This document shows positions 33,712 through 44,469 of a DNA stretch of 64,000 bases, piece after piece. The notes under the pieces are model-generated. The model made no database searches. It saw nothing but the letters and a program-made list of their open reading frames with translations, and was not told the DNA's origin. The DNA lies in the NCBI GenBank assembly GCA_032622095.1, contig CP136063.1, forward strand, positions 183,065,956-183,129,955. The letters are read 5' to 3'. Within the stretch, counting starts at the first letter, position 1, and every line of letters begins with the position of its first letter. The DNA is from Siphonodentalium dalli (lineage: Eukaryota; Mollusca; Scaphopoda; Gadilida; Siphonodentaliidae). A program made the position numbers and the translations under genes.

Positions 33712-34048
33712 TTAACCTCTTCGCTGCTATGACGTCCGTAACTATTACGGACGTAAAAGTGCACGCCGTGTGCTATATGGTCCGTAGGTACTACAGACCT
33801 ACTTCAGCACACTAGAAGTAGGCCATTATACATAACTGGAACTCAGAGATTGGTGCATCGGAATAACTGTATCTCCAAGTTTCTAACAGTGTATGATGTT
33901 CCACAATTGTGAACGATAATAGCCTTTCAACCGAGTCAGTTTTATAGTTCTTGTGGTATTCCCGTTATAGTTTCCCATTGGAAAATGGCAATAACGTCAA
34001 CAGCCCAGCACACGACGTCATAGCGTCAATTAGCAGCGAAGAGGTTAA
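33712..34048. mobile_element. TTAA element, TIR TTAACCTCTTCGCTGCTA
   Basis: TTAACCTCTTCGCTGCTATGACG is matched at the right end by CGTCATAGCG then AGCAGCGAAGAGGTTAA. It is 337 bp including both TTAA. The TTAA plus C/T-rich terminus fits a piggyBac-derived MITE. It lies between MEK exons 6 and 7. Confidence 0.8.
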
Positions 34049-35030
34049 AGTAAACACATATACACTCAGTTCAAAAACACACAGATAATAAATAAAAAAT
34101 GACCCTCATGCAGTCAAATCATGATGAGTCATTCAATATCCAATTCACTGCAGATCAGTGAGTTATAACCCCACATGCCCAGCCCAAGGGAATAGATCTT
34201 ACCCCACCACCTGGGACACATAAATTGATTGAAGTGAATGATACTCAGAGAATATAACTTGAATAATGAGTCTGTTCTGCAATAAAGCTACATAACATGT
34301 TAGTTTACCGTGTGAGCAATAATTCATCATAAATCAATAAAAACAACACTTTATTGAAAATTGCCTATCTTAAGCAATTTTTTCACCTTGGAAAATGTTC
34401 CTTAATTCCCAGGGTTGTTATTTTTATCGAACTATTTTCGTCCAGAACTAATTGTTGCATCATTAGTATTCAAGTTTCAACAAAACAAATAATTGCAGTG
34501 AAACATGTTTCAGTTTTTCTTCATTGTCTGCCATTTTGGAAATGAATGGGTTTGTTCAACTTGCAGCCAGATGTGGTGGAAATGTGACGTCACATATCCT
34601 GGCGATTGTTAACTTTGATATCCCATCTCAAGATACAGCCGGCTAGAGCTCTGCTCGAAGTCGCCCTCTGTATATGCCTTGGTGCTACAATTGTGGTCTG
34701 GCGACCTACTTCTTGGCCTACATCCATGACATGCCTGCCAGTCTCAGAATTCTAACCAGAGTGACACTATCACTCTATAATGACCTGCTTTGTGTTACCG
34801 GTATTTACCATTAAAAGTTTCCAACTAGCTAATAATGTCCGTCCAGACTAGTCTCAATGACCCTGAAACTTTCTTGTGATTTATAACACACTGACATCAT
34901 TCTCGACATGCCATATATTTCTCATATTTCCATACTCCCCAAGACCGGCGATTCGAGATTTGATTTGAACCAAAATCCGACAATCGCAGGGCCCTAATTC
35001 AGAGGGCTAGCACTAGTCTTTACACAAACT

Positions 35031-35280
35031 TTAACCCTTTCTATACTAAATGGATACTCCTATTCAGTTATAAAAGTATACATTGGAATTGTCTATTATT
35101 CATTTGGAGGGGTGTTCAGGATAAATTAGCAGATGACAGTCAGATGAAAAGATAATACAAGTGCTGAAGGATTCATATTCATTGGTGGGAAATGTTCAGA
35201 TAATAAGTTCAACAAACTTATCATCTGAACATTTCATAAGGAACTACTTGTCAATGAGTATTTAGTATAGAAAGGATTAA
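35031..35280. mobile_element. TTAA element, TIR TTAACCCTTTCTATACTAAAT
   Basis: It ends in ATTTAGTATAGAAAGGATTAA, the inverse with one change; 250 bp. Inside is a hairpin, AAATGTTCAGATAATAAGTT and its inverse. Decayed relatives are at 35452-35613 (just before exon 7), 43140-43380, 51330-51406, 54900-55113, 56190-56432 and 63411-63500. Confidence 0.8.
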
Positions 35281-35646
35281 TATACTAAATTTTCTCTTTA
35301 TCTATGATACATTCAAGTTACATGTATCATATTTCAGGGATTATACAATTTACTCTGCAAAATAAGATTTTGAATAACGTTTTTCAAGTGGTCCACATTT
35401 AGGACCATAGCAATTTCTGGCTATTATTCATCTCATACTATGATAGATAATTGGCCCTTTCTGTACTAAATGGATTTTCCCACTCAGTTCCAAAGGTATA
35501 CATTGGAATGGTCTATTATTCATCTGGAGGAGATTCCATGAAAAATAACCAGACGGCAGATAATAGAAACTACTCGTCAATGAGTTCAAGTATTTAGTAT
35601 AGAATGTGCTAAATAATAAATCTTCAATCTAGGTTCTTTTTTCCAG

Positions 35647-35836
35647 CCAGAACGATTGCAAGGCAACCAGTATACAGTGCTGTCAGATATCTGGAGTCTT
35701 GGGCTTTCATTGGTGGAAATGGCAATTGGGCGATATCCAATCCCGCCTCCAGATCCAAAGGAACTAGCCAGTATTTTTGGTGATAATCCACTTGAAGAAC
35801 ATATGCAGGCTTCTCTCAAAGGAATTCAGCTAAAAG
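35647..35836 (+). CDS. MAP2K1: MEK exon 7: C-lobe and start of the insert
   Basis: 190 nt, phase 0 to phase 1, acceptor ttttccag. It encodes P-E-R-L-Q-G then [24 protein letters not shown], the conserved helix F region. A lineage-specific insert [21 protein letters not shown] follows, replacing the vertebrate proline-rich segment. The chosen donor AAAAG|gtcaat is weak. A second GT in the same phase, after 35779 (TTTG|gtgata), would drop 19 residues. The I-F-x-D-N phrase resembles the fly protein as I recall it, which favours the later donor. A TAA lies six bases past that donor, so reading on is not possible. Confidence 0.93.
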
Positions 35837-36409
35837 GTCAATAAGTATACTACTTATCTAGATACATATTCATTTCCCATTTAACTGTTTCCCATGGAGA
35901 ATACTTCCTACTTCAGATTTCAATATCCCTCATCTTTGCAAATCAGTGGCATCAGTCATGTTAGATGCTGGTGACTTAACGATTCTGCTTGACTTCATTG
36001 TTTGATGTTGGAACGGAAAGACTAGAAATAGCCTAATAGAACCCTCGCTTTATAAATTTATAGTTGAGAGCAGTCTGTTTGGATACTCAAATTATAACCA
36101 GATAAAATATCTTGTAGATTTCTTCATATTTGTGTTGTGAGACATACTCACAGTCACGGATCTATCTATGATAGTTTTAAAATTTGAGCTCTTCGTGTTA
36201 ATGATAACAAGATTAGGTCCAAAATGATGCTGAGTTAAGGGCTGTCAATATTTGCATGTTGTCATAGGTGATTTAATTTACGGAAAAACCCAAAACATTA
36301 GGAATACAGTGTTAAATTACCCCTGATTATCATTTATTCATCTGTTTATATGTTTAATGTCTACACTATGTTAATTTTAATGCACTGGAAGTAATAATCT
36401 ACAGTATGG

Positions 36410-37287
36410 TACAGTTAAATCTCGATAACTCAAAATCACTTGACTCCCCATTTCAGCTGAATTTCAGCCCATATTTAAATTTTCACCATGGGGGTATCCC
36501 AGCACCCATGGTGCAACCTCTTGTTTCTTTTATTAATTATAACAGAAGTACAAGTTAATCAGAATATTAAAACAAGGAATATATAATGAAACGAAACATA
36601 TTTTATACACATATTACACATTATTTAAAACACTCGGTCATGATGGCCTGCTTGTTGAATTTTGTGTTGATGGAATCTTTCTCTGCTTTATATAATAGCC
36701 GGCTGATGGTGTTGATCTTGTCAGTACTGTTCTCACGGTTGTGGAAATAGCTCCTCTGATAGAAAGTTGAATGCGATAGAAGACATAATGATGATTTGAA
36801 GAATGCAGTCTCCACCAAGTTTAAATACACTAGGCTGTCACCTGACATCACTCGCAATGCAAGTGTTTTTTTTTTTTTTCAAACAGGTTGTTAATGAGAA
36901 GTGTTCAGTCACTGAAACAATATCTTGTCCGAACCCTTTATCAGCACCCGTTGTTAACTAATCAGCGATAGCATACTGAGATCTAGATGCTTACACAGCA
37001 CAAACAATTATGATCTTAAGCGGTCCGCTTCAGTGACAATTCGGGTTTCAGTAATTTCTTAATCACTGTGATTACCTAATCATTGAGTCAAGTGATAGAA
37101 CAGGTTTCCTATGCAATCAGTATACTCGGGACTCGTATTCAGTGTGGTTTTCGAGTGATCGATAAACGAGTGATTGAGGGTTGAAATGAATTGGTTTAAT
37201 GAGGATATTGTTCGGGACCGGTCGATCATGTCGAGTGTTCAAGGGTGAACGAGAGATCGACATACGAGTTATCGAGATTCGACTGTA
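36410..37287 (-). mobile_element. pogo/Tigger-like Tc1/mariner element, decayed
   Basis: TA-CAGTTAAATCTCGATAACTC at the left and GAGTTATCGAGATTCGACTG-TA at the right are inverted repeats with two changes. CAGT(C)GAATCTCGATAACTC is the style of pogo/Tigger ends. On the minus strand a 78-codon frame (36621-36857) ends I-M-T-E-C-F-K, close to the I-T-D-F-F-K end I recall for Tigger transposases. The rest of the transposase is lost. A 15-base poly-T lies just beyond the frame. It lies between MEK exons 7 and 8a. Confidence 0.75.
36621..36857 (-). pseudogene. C-terminal relic of a pogo/Tigger transposase
   Basis: Open for 78 codons from TTG (first ATG at 36848) and ended by TAA, it reads V-M-S-G-D-S-L-V-Y-L-N-L-V-E, later S-Y-F-H-N-R-E-N, and ends with K-Q-A-I-M-T-E-C-F-K. 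The basic tail and the I-T-x-F-F-K-like end are usual for the last residues of Tigger/jerky-type transposases, and it sits inside matching TIRs. No DDE catalytic residue lies in the piece, so it is a fragment. The assignment rests on the TIRs more than on the protein. Confidence 0.5.
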
Positions 37288-38873
37288 CTATTTTTCATGA
37301 TTTTAACATTTTTTTGTCAACGTCTGTGCTAATTTTGCACAATCGTCACATGTTACTCTAGACTGAAATTTCCATAGCTAATAACTTAAGATTTTATCTG
37401 TCATGTTAAAGATTTTTGTGTGTGTGTTTTGTACCATTTTTTTGTTGCTGGTTATTACCTTACTGCCAAACTGGTGTTACCAATTCAAATCGTTTTTGAC
37501 ATACAATGAAGCTACCTTACTACTGCCACTTAAGATATATGTCTCTTACTCCGATAAGCCAATTTCATTTCTCTGGAATGACCTTTTCTATACTGGATCT
37601 ATATGTAAAGTGGTGTGAAACACAGTGAATAAACTTCCCCAAAGCATGTGTTTTAATTAATTTTGTATACAAATTTCCAACACACAACATCATTCTATCA
37701 TATAAATAAAATATAGTGACTCTTGTTAGTGAAATTATTGTCATTTGTTTATCCACTATTTGTTCGGGATGAATGGACGACTGTTTACATTTTTGCGTAA
37801 TTCAGATGTTGTGTTTTACATTGTTGTTGAATTTTTCAACAATAATAGTTTAATGATGCATTCTTCAAATTGGGTGTAGTGGCTGAATCGTAAAATATTA
37901 GTTTGAAGCAGTGAAATAAGTACATAATATGACTTTAACACTTTTGAAAAACTTTATATCTGTTTTTCCTGTCATAATTTTGTGATAGAGTGCTAGAAAA
38001 GTAGAAAAGTAAATTTCATTGTCTCAGCCAATGACAAACATTATATTAAGGAAGTTACTAGAAGCCGCTGTCAAATATTAATACTAGCAATATTGGGCCA
38101 TTGGTAAATTACCAGATTTTGTGATACTAGTAGCAGGATTAATTATTTGCGACCATGATTTCATGGAATCTGTGAGACGCTAAGCTATTTTAGGTATCAA
38201 AGTTCTGTCTGATAAGTTATGCATATTTCTTAGCATATTAGTTATCTTTTTAAGAGAAGTGAAACACTGAAGCATCAATGAATTAATTAACTTGTTCACA
38301 AATTTGATATTGGAATTACCAACACTCAACCCCATTTATTATATACCGGTGTTAATTAAATGCTGTGTTTTCAGTTATCCTGCAGATTTGTTTTACTTTG
38401 CTATTCTCATTTAATTGATATAACAAATATTTACATTTCTACACAGTTGTGTTTTTTAAGGTTGCTGTTTTTTGGATATACATGTAGTAGCTGAATGCTA
38501 CATTCCTTAAGATATATATACCAACTTAGAACCAAAAGTGTAAATTTTTTATGCAATAATACACACAGTATGACTTTATTTTTTTTGGAATATTGCATAT
38601 TTTGCATTAGGTCACAACAATAAAATAGCCTGATTTATGAACATTTGGTTGAAAAATAGTAGCTGCAATATAAAATATAAATATAAAAATATACATTACC
38701 ACTGCAGCAATTGAGAAATATTGCAACTGTCCATGAATTTCACTTTAATACAAGTTTTACTCAATTTATAAAAATAACCTGAGGTATTCTATTTCTTCTG
38801 ATAAAACTCTGTAAATAATGGAATAGAAGTTCAAAGCAAAAAAAGAGACTTTGAAAACTACAGTGCTATCAAC

Positions 38874-39057
38874 TACAGTAATGCCCTAATTAACCGACTC
38901 CATAACCACAGCAGAATTATGGGTAACTTTTCAGGATTTAGTCGGAAATATGGCTTGTTGCGATGAATGGCAACAAGCCATATTTCCGACTAAATCCTGA
39001 AAAGTTACCCATAATTCTGCTGTGGTTATGGAGTCGATTACTTAGGGCATTACTGTA
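38874..39057. mobile_element. Family M palindromic MITE, upstream of exon 8a
   Basis: Near-complete palindrome with TACAGTAATGCCCTAA ends, lacking part of the central loop. It is 412 bases before alternative exon 8a. Its arms are complementary to those of the copies at 39883 and 44101. Confidence 0.9.
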
Positions 39058-39171
39058 ATTTTATTCACCACTGTGTCCACATGTTTAATATTTTAAAGTA
39101 AAGTCAAAAGTAAATTTATTTTTTAACAATATTAAGAAAAAAGTTGTCGAATGGGTTCGTAAACCAGGCTA

Positions 39172-39415
39172 TCAACCCTTTCATGACAGGAGCCTTGCTG
39201 ATGCAGCATTAAAGATCCTGTGCCAGTGTATTCTCTTATATATGCAAGTGTCCATTAGGGAGCCTCAAATATATAAGAAACTGCACAGGCTTACAAGGTC
39301 AAGGTAAATATTGTTAGGCCAATCCATTCTTTTATATATGCGAGGCTCCCTATATGGGAGACTCGCATATATAACAGAATGCAGTGGCACAGGGTTTTCA
39401 GTCATGGAAGGTATA
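39172..39415. mobile_element. TTAA-type MITE of the CATGA subtype, just before exon 8a
   Basis: It begins T(C)AACCCTTTCATGACAGGAG and ends CAGTCATGGAAGGTATAA, with both terminal TTAA decayed. It carries two hairpins of the TCTTATATATGCGAG type. Only about 55 bases separate it from exon 8a, so it may contribute the branch-point region. Confidence 0.75.
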
Positions 39416-39469
39416 ATTGCTGTTGCCTTTAGATTGATTAGTAGGTAGTAACTGACCATTGCTTTTCAG

Positions 39470-39555
39470 GGTGCCTAGTAGATTTTGAGGTGATAACCGG
39501 GGATGGTCCTCTCCCCATGGCGATTTTTGAACTGCTGGAATATATAGTAAACGAG
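39470..39555 (+). CDS. MAP2K1: MEK alternative exon 8a (mutually exclusive form 1)
   Basis: 86 nt, phase 1 to phase 0, acceptor ttgcttttcag, donor GAG|gtaacc. With the G left over from exon 7 it gives Gly, then C-L-V-D-F-E-V-I-T-G-D-G-P-L-P, then the conserved helix M-A-I-F-E-L-L-E-Y-I-V-N-E. Its length is not a multiple of three, so it must be used instead of exon 8b, not with it. It has no Ser/Thr-Pro. Compared with 8b, nine silent changes and one replacement (Tyr/His) separate the last 13 codons, so the copy is old and under protein-level selection. A TTAA-type MITE ends about 55 bases before it, and family M palindromes lie 412 bases upstream and 327 downstream. It may be the derived copy, since 8b keeps the P-R-A-M-A-I wording that I recall for fly MEK. 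Confidence 0.92.
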
Positions 39556-39882
39556 GTAACCACTGAGCGAGACATCATTTCTCAATCCCACAGTGCATTA
39601 TGTTCCAGCTTAATGTTTCCATTCGTCATTATGTTTTGTTTCCATGGTGACAAAAGATGCTTTGTTGACTACCAAAATAGCACTCGTCTTTGTGTATGAT
39701 GTCATGCTGTCATCACTACACCTGGTTAATTGGTCCTGCTATGATGCTGGGGGGGGGGGGGGGGAAATAATGATATTAAGAAAAGTACTGTTTTCTAATG
39801 TTGTCATTTTCGAGCTGTTTGGCCAATCCCAGGGATTTGAAAAAAGGCCAGTATCTGTATGAAACACTCAAGAAGATACAAT

Positions 39883-40099
39883 TACAGTAATGCCCAAAGT
39901 AATTGACCACTTAACCACAGCATAATTATGGGTAATTTTTCAGGATTTAGTCGGAAATATGGCTTGTTGAAATTCATCGGAAAGCTCTCGGCGAAAGCTT
40001 TCCGATGAATGGCAACAAGCCATATTTTCGACTAAATCCTGAAAAATTACCCATAATTCTGCTGTGGTTAAGTGGTCAATTACTTTGGGCATTACTGTA
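39883..40099. mobile_element. Family M palindromic MITE, downstream of exon 8a
   Basis: A complete TA-flanked copy (TACAGTAATGCCC...GGGCATTACTGTA) with intact central loop. It stands 327 bases after exon 8a. A 14-base G-run lies between exon and MITE near 39750. Confidence 0.9.
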
Positions 40100-41056
40100 T
40101 GTTAAAATATTTCAATATTGGTTGCGCTGTTGTTTGCAAACTTATTTATCGACAGAAAAGAGGATTGAGCTATTCTGCGTTATGGGTTACGGCCATTGTT
40201 ATTAACACCTGTGGGCATTTTCACATATCAATCAAAACAATAAACAGTGCCTATTTTGAAACATGAATATTAATGAGCTGTCACGCTGGGGATTCGTCAG
40301 TCATCTGTGAAATCAATATAAGTACCAGAGTCTTTAGACTGAGTGTTGACTATACTGGCAATGAAACCTTGGTCTGAGAAAATGCAATTTTTTTTTAATT
40401 TCTGTTCTTTCCAATCGTGTACTGGCCTTTGTAGCTCAAAAGTCACCTCTCTAAGACCAAATTATACATTTATGTTTGTTGTTCTGTTCGGGTATGGATA
40501 TTCACTGATACATTATTATTGGCCACTATGGCCATTAAATTAAATGTCTGTGTTCTCAGGCAATTAGATCTAAATTTTGAGATGAGGGAGGGAGGCTATT
40601 TATTTTTATCTGGAAGACATACTCCAGAAACAAAAAACAATTAATTTTCATTATTCAAAACCAATATTTCCAACAGAAACATTGAAAAAATGTTTCACAA
40701 GGCTTTTTTTTCCTTGATAACACAGAATTTTAATTTATATACTTAATTATTTTTGCTTAGAGAGCATTCATTGAGTCTTCAAGGCATCTCTAGTCCATCA
40801 TATCATGATTCAGTACTGCATTTTTTTATCCTTAGGATGTTTCATCTATTCATTGGATTATGATCAGCTGTTTCACATTCTCTTATTGCCCTGAACGGTA
40901 TTTCATGGTAATAGTTTTTGACTCAAACTAAGAGTTTTTGCAAGAAAATTTTCATGTATTCAATATATATTTTTTTTTAATTTTAAACTACAAACTGATA
41001 GTTGATGTTTACAAAGAAAAAGTAGAATTATTCTGAGAATTCCATTGACTCATTGG

Positions 41057-41310
41057 CAAGCCTTGAAATAGTGAGCCTGTCATTTGCAGAATGAGGTCCC
41101 CAGGGGGTGAATTTAGTGATGCTATCCCGCACAGTGGGCTAGCATCACCAAATTCACCCTCTGGGGACCTCATTCTGCTTAGGCCTTAGCAGAATGAGGT
41201 TCTCAGAGGGTGAATTTGGTGATGCTAACCCACTGTGTGGGATAGCATCACTAAATTCACCCTCTGAGAACCTCATTCTGCAAATGACAGGCTCACTATT
41301 TCAAGGCTTG
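41057..41310. mobile_element. hAT-like MITE (family H), perfect 8-bp duplication
   Basis: This is the reference copy for family H. CAAGCCTTGAAATAGTGAGCCTGTCATTTGCAGAATGAGG is inverted at the right end almost without mismatch. CTCATTGG stands on both sides (41049-41056, 41311-41318). The element is 254 bp and nearly palindromic. The 8-bp duplication places it with hAT. It lies between alternative exons 8a and 8b. Confidence 0.93.
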
Positions 41311-42116
41311 CTCATTGGTTTGCCATGAAATACCATTTCACCGCTTTAGTGACATTTTATTAATTTTGTTATGTTTTGTTTTCTCTGAGGCAAGGAATTG
41401 AGCTTGTGAGTTTGATTTGAACATGAATGCTGAGAAATGGCCGCCATCATCTTTGTTTGCTTGAGAATGGCTATTGACCTCATCCACAGGGTGACCTTGT
41501 TTCTCTGTCCTTATTTTGTCGAATTGGTCAAAATATTTTGCAAAAATGTGAGAGCCCTCTTATTAACATTTTAAAGAAGATTTAATGAAAAAGATAGGAT
41601 CTAGTAAATGTCTTACTATGGATGTCATCCATATCATGCTGGGAATGATGATGTTTTGTTTATTTTAGATTTCAAAGAGAAATTAAAGGGATGATGGGTG
41701 GCCTTCGTTGTAGGTTATAATTTAGAAATAATATTCATCAAATTATGATAATTTCCTCAAGAATATACTAATAGTATAGCATAATGATGATATGGATGCG
41801 AAATTATTCAAAAATGCTTTGTGTCATAGAAAATGCAGGTTGTATAGTTTCTTGCAAAAAGCTTTGTGAACTGTTTATAAGCAGAGTCAGGATATTGCGT
41901 CATTTCCTTACATAGATTCGCGCGCATTCTATGTCGGTTGTAAAACCCCTAATTTTGTGCGTCTACAACTTACAACTCCCAATACTATCATAGTAAATTC
42001 CTTATTTGGTGTGTGACGTAATTAACATAGGTTCTAAAGGAGAGAAAACTAACTGGATTGAAAAATATTCATCTCTTTGCAAGAACAATTATATTATGTA
42101 CACGTTTTCTCTCTGA

Positions 42117-42314
42117 TCATATCCCAATCATACAGTAACATGGATTAGCTACATTTTGAACTGACAGTGGGAAGAATGGGTCGATTAAAATAATATTTGG
42201 TGTGATTTGAATGCAATTGTTGATGGCGCCAATAATTTGATCTTCGCCTTCGACAGTGCAACGGAACATTTTCATTGGACGATCCAGCAGTTCTGAGTGT
42301 TTGTCTATAAACAA
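42117..42314 (-). other. Unassigned 65-codon antisense frame
   Basis: A minus-strand frame reads M-F-R-C-T-V-E-G-E-D-Q-I-I-G-A-I-N-N-C-I-Q-I-T-P then I-L-I-D-P-F-F-P. Its amino-acid composition looks protein-like, but I recognise no family, and no splice or transposon signature was found beside it. It lies in the intron between exons 8a and 8b. Could be a transposon fragment or chance. Confidence 0.2.
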
Positions 42315-42907
42315 ATGGTTCTATGACGTTTTTGACATTTGTTTACATAACAAAGTGTACAAATGTGACAATTACATACAATGTGCGCAATATTTATGAT
42401 TGGTATAATAACAAGTGCTGTCTATTAAATAATATTCTAATAATCACCGTGAAGGCCCCTCTTATCTTTAATAAAAAAATTCATACCTTTGTACTTGTAG
42501 TATGTCAATTGACATTTCCTTAATGACTTTGCATGGCACCACAGATGGGTGAAGTCTTTATCTTGGTATAGTATTAGAATTGCTTAGAATACTTTAACTA
42601 AATAGAAAAATTGACACTTTGTCAAGAGCACAAATGTCCAATTGTTTGTATTTGAGCCTGAGATGATGTCCGACAGTATTTTTGTGAGTTGTTTGTCAGG
42701 AATATGGTCACTTGTTTGATCAGCAAACTAATAATGGACTTTAAATTGTCAGACATGTTACCACAAGAGTCTGACATGTTTCAGGTGATCCAAAAAAAAA
42801 TTAAATACAGGCTTGTTGTCAAGGGTAAAACAACCTTTTATTACTGAGGTGATTGATCTTGATTGAGTCGGATTGACAGTATGAATGATAATGCGAGATT
42901 GGCATGC

Positions 42908-43122
42908 TTAACCCTTTCAGTGCCAAGTCCGATTTTTGTATCAACCCATATTTCCTTGATCATTTTTCAAATTTATTGATTATAATAATGTGATACATTG
43001 ATGGAAAGAGCTCTAAAAGCTCTTTCCATCAATGTATCACATTATTATAATCAATAAATTTGAAAAATGATCAAGGAAATATGGGTTGATACAAAAATTG
43101 GACTTGGCACTGAAAGGGTTAA
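42908..43122. mobile_element. TTAA palindrome of 215 bp (CAGTGCC subtype), copy 1
   Basis: TTAACCCTTTCAGTGCCAAGTCC to a centre GAAAGAGCTCTAAAAGCTCTTTC and back to CTTGGCACTGAAAGGGTTAA. It is a nearly perfect palindrome, so it folds completely. A same-length copy is at 47856-48070. It lies between exons 8a and 8b. Confidence 0.92.
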
Positions 43123-43757
43123 GGGTATGGAGGTTGGATAATTATCCCATAGGACATACTCAGATAATAAGTTCAGCATCAACAAACGACAGGTCGTTTA
43201 TTGATTTTATTATCTAAACATTTCGCTGAATAAATTGGGCTCCTTCTGCACTTTTATTTATCTGTTGTCTGCTTTTATCGCCTTAACATCCCTCCAAATC
43301 AATAATAGACCATTCCAATGTAAACTTTTTAAATGACTGTGAGAATACATTTAGTATGGTCTGTATGAGCAACCCTTTATTAATTGTATTTACATTCTTC
43401 ACACTGTTTTTCAGATGTTTTTCTAAATGGTATAGCCGTTGTGATTGGATTTTTTGGTAATGGTAGTTCATAGTTACCTTTTTTCCATCATGCATGCTTC
43501 CTCGAGACACTGAATTAAGCACAAAATTTGCCATTTATTTTGTAATGACGAACATTGAGATTTATCGGCTTTAAAAAAAAATAATCTTCCGAATTCACAC
43601 CATCTCACTGTAGGTACCCTGTGGATGCCAGCGCAAACTGACTGCACAAACTCCATGCCTCACATGACCTTTGACCTATATTGCAGCATTGTTGTGTTAA
43701 TATTTCTCTCATTTTCTCCCTTTCTTTATATTTATAGTGTATTTTGCATTTTTCTAG

Positions 43758-43861
43758 GAGGGCATCAGTATCTATTGCAATCTGTTGTATTAGCTACCCC
43801 TGGGGCAGAGCAGCCACGAGCTATGGCTATATTTGAGCTTTTAGAACATATTGTGAATGAG
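43758..43861 (+). CDS. MAP2K1: MEK alternative exon 8b (mutually exclusive form 2)
   Basis: 104 nt, phase 1 to phase 0, acceptor catttttctag, donor GAG|gtatgt. It encodes, after the split Gly, G-H-Q-Y-L-L-Q-S-V-V-L-A-T-P-G-A-E-Q-P-R-A then M-A-I-F-E-L-L-E-H-I-V-N-E, thus six residues more than 8a. The T-P-G inside recalls the Thr-Pro-Gly of the vertebrate proline-rich segment that ERK phosphorylates as feedback; whether it works the same way is inference. If spliced after 8a the frame hits TAG at 43791. It is the likelier ancestral form because P-R-A-M-A-I-F-E-L-L is shared with other invertebrate MEKs as I recall them. Confidence 0.93.
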
Positions 43862-44100
43862 GTATGTCTTGGCCAACTGGCCCATGGTATCCCTGTTTAA
43901 TGAAAACTGTGAATTCTCTTATTTCTTTTTGTGTCAGCATATTAAGTTTGTTTTATACAAAACTATAATTTTGCATCATGTTGGAATTCCTACGTTCTTT
44001 ATGTGTTTACAAGTTTTTTTTACTGTAAATATTGTTCAAGAGTCTTGTTGACATAGAAGTGGTCAGATTTTGTGGTAACTCGTAGTGATGCACATACAGT

Positions 44101-44376
44101 AACAGTAATGCCCTAAATAATCGACTCCTTAACCACAGCAGAATAATGGGTAATTTTTCAGGATTTAGTCGGAAATATGGGTTGTTGCCATTCATCGGAA
44201 AGCTTGTTGCCATTCATCGGAAAGCTCTCACTGAGAGCTTTCCGATGAATGGCAACAACCCATATTTCCGAGAGCTTTCCGATGAATGGCAACAACCCAT
44301 ATTTCCGACTAAATCCTGAAAAATTACCCATTATTCTGCTGTGGTTGAGGAGTCGATTCTTTAGGGCATTACTGTA
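44101..44376. mobile_element. Family M MITE with doubled hairpin, after exon 8b
   Basis: The usual ends are present, but GCCATTCATCGGAAAGCT on the left and its inverse plus CCATATTTCCG on the right are each doubled. The element is thus longer, 276 bp. It starts 240 bases after alternative exon 8b. Confidence 0.88.
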
Positions 44377-44469
44377 AAACAAAATGAACACCACAACCAA
44401 TCGAATGAAAACTATTTTTCTTTAAATTTCTTTGATCATATGTGTGCTAACAAGTTATCTAATAGTTGT

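Noticed and set aside
39644-39862. ORF with a Gly run after exon 8a
   Set aside because: The Gly run comes from a poly-G tract in intron sequence. The reading frame of exon 8a itself is closed by its splice donor, and no homology supports reading on.
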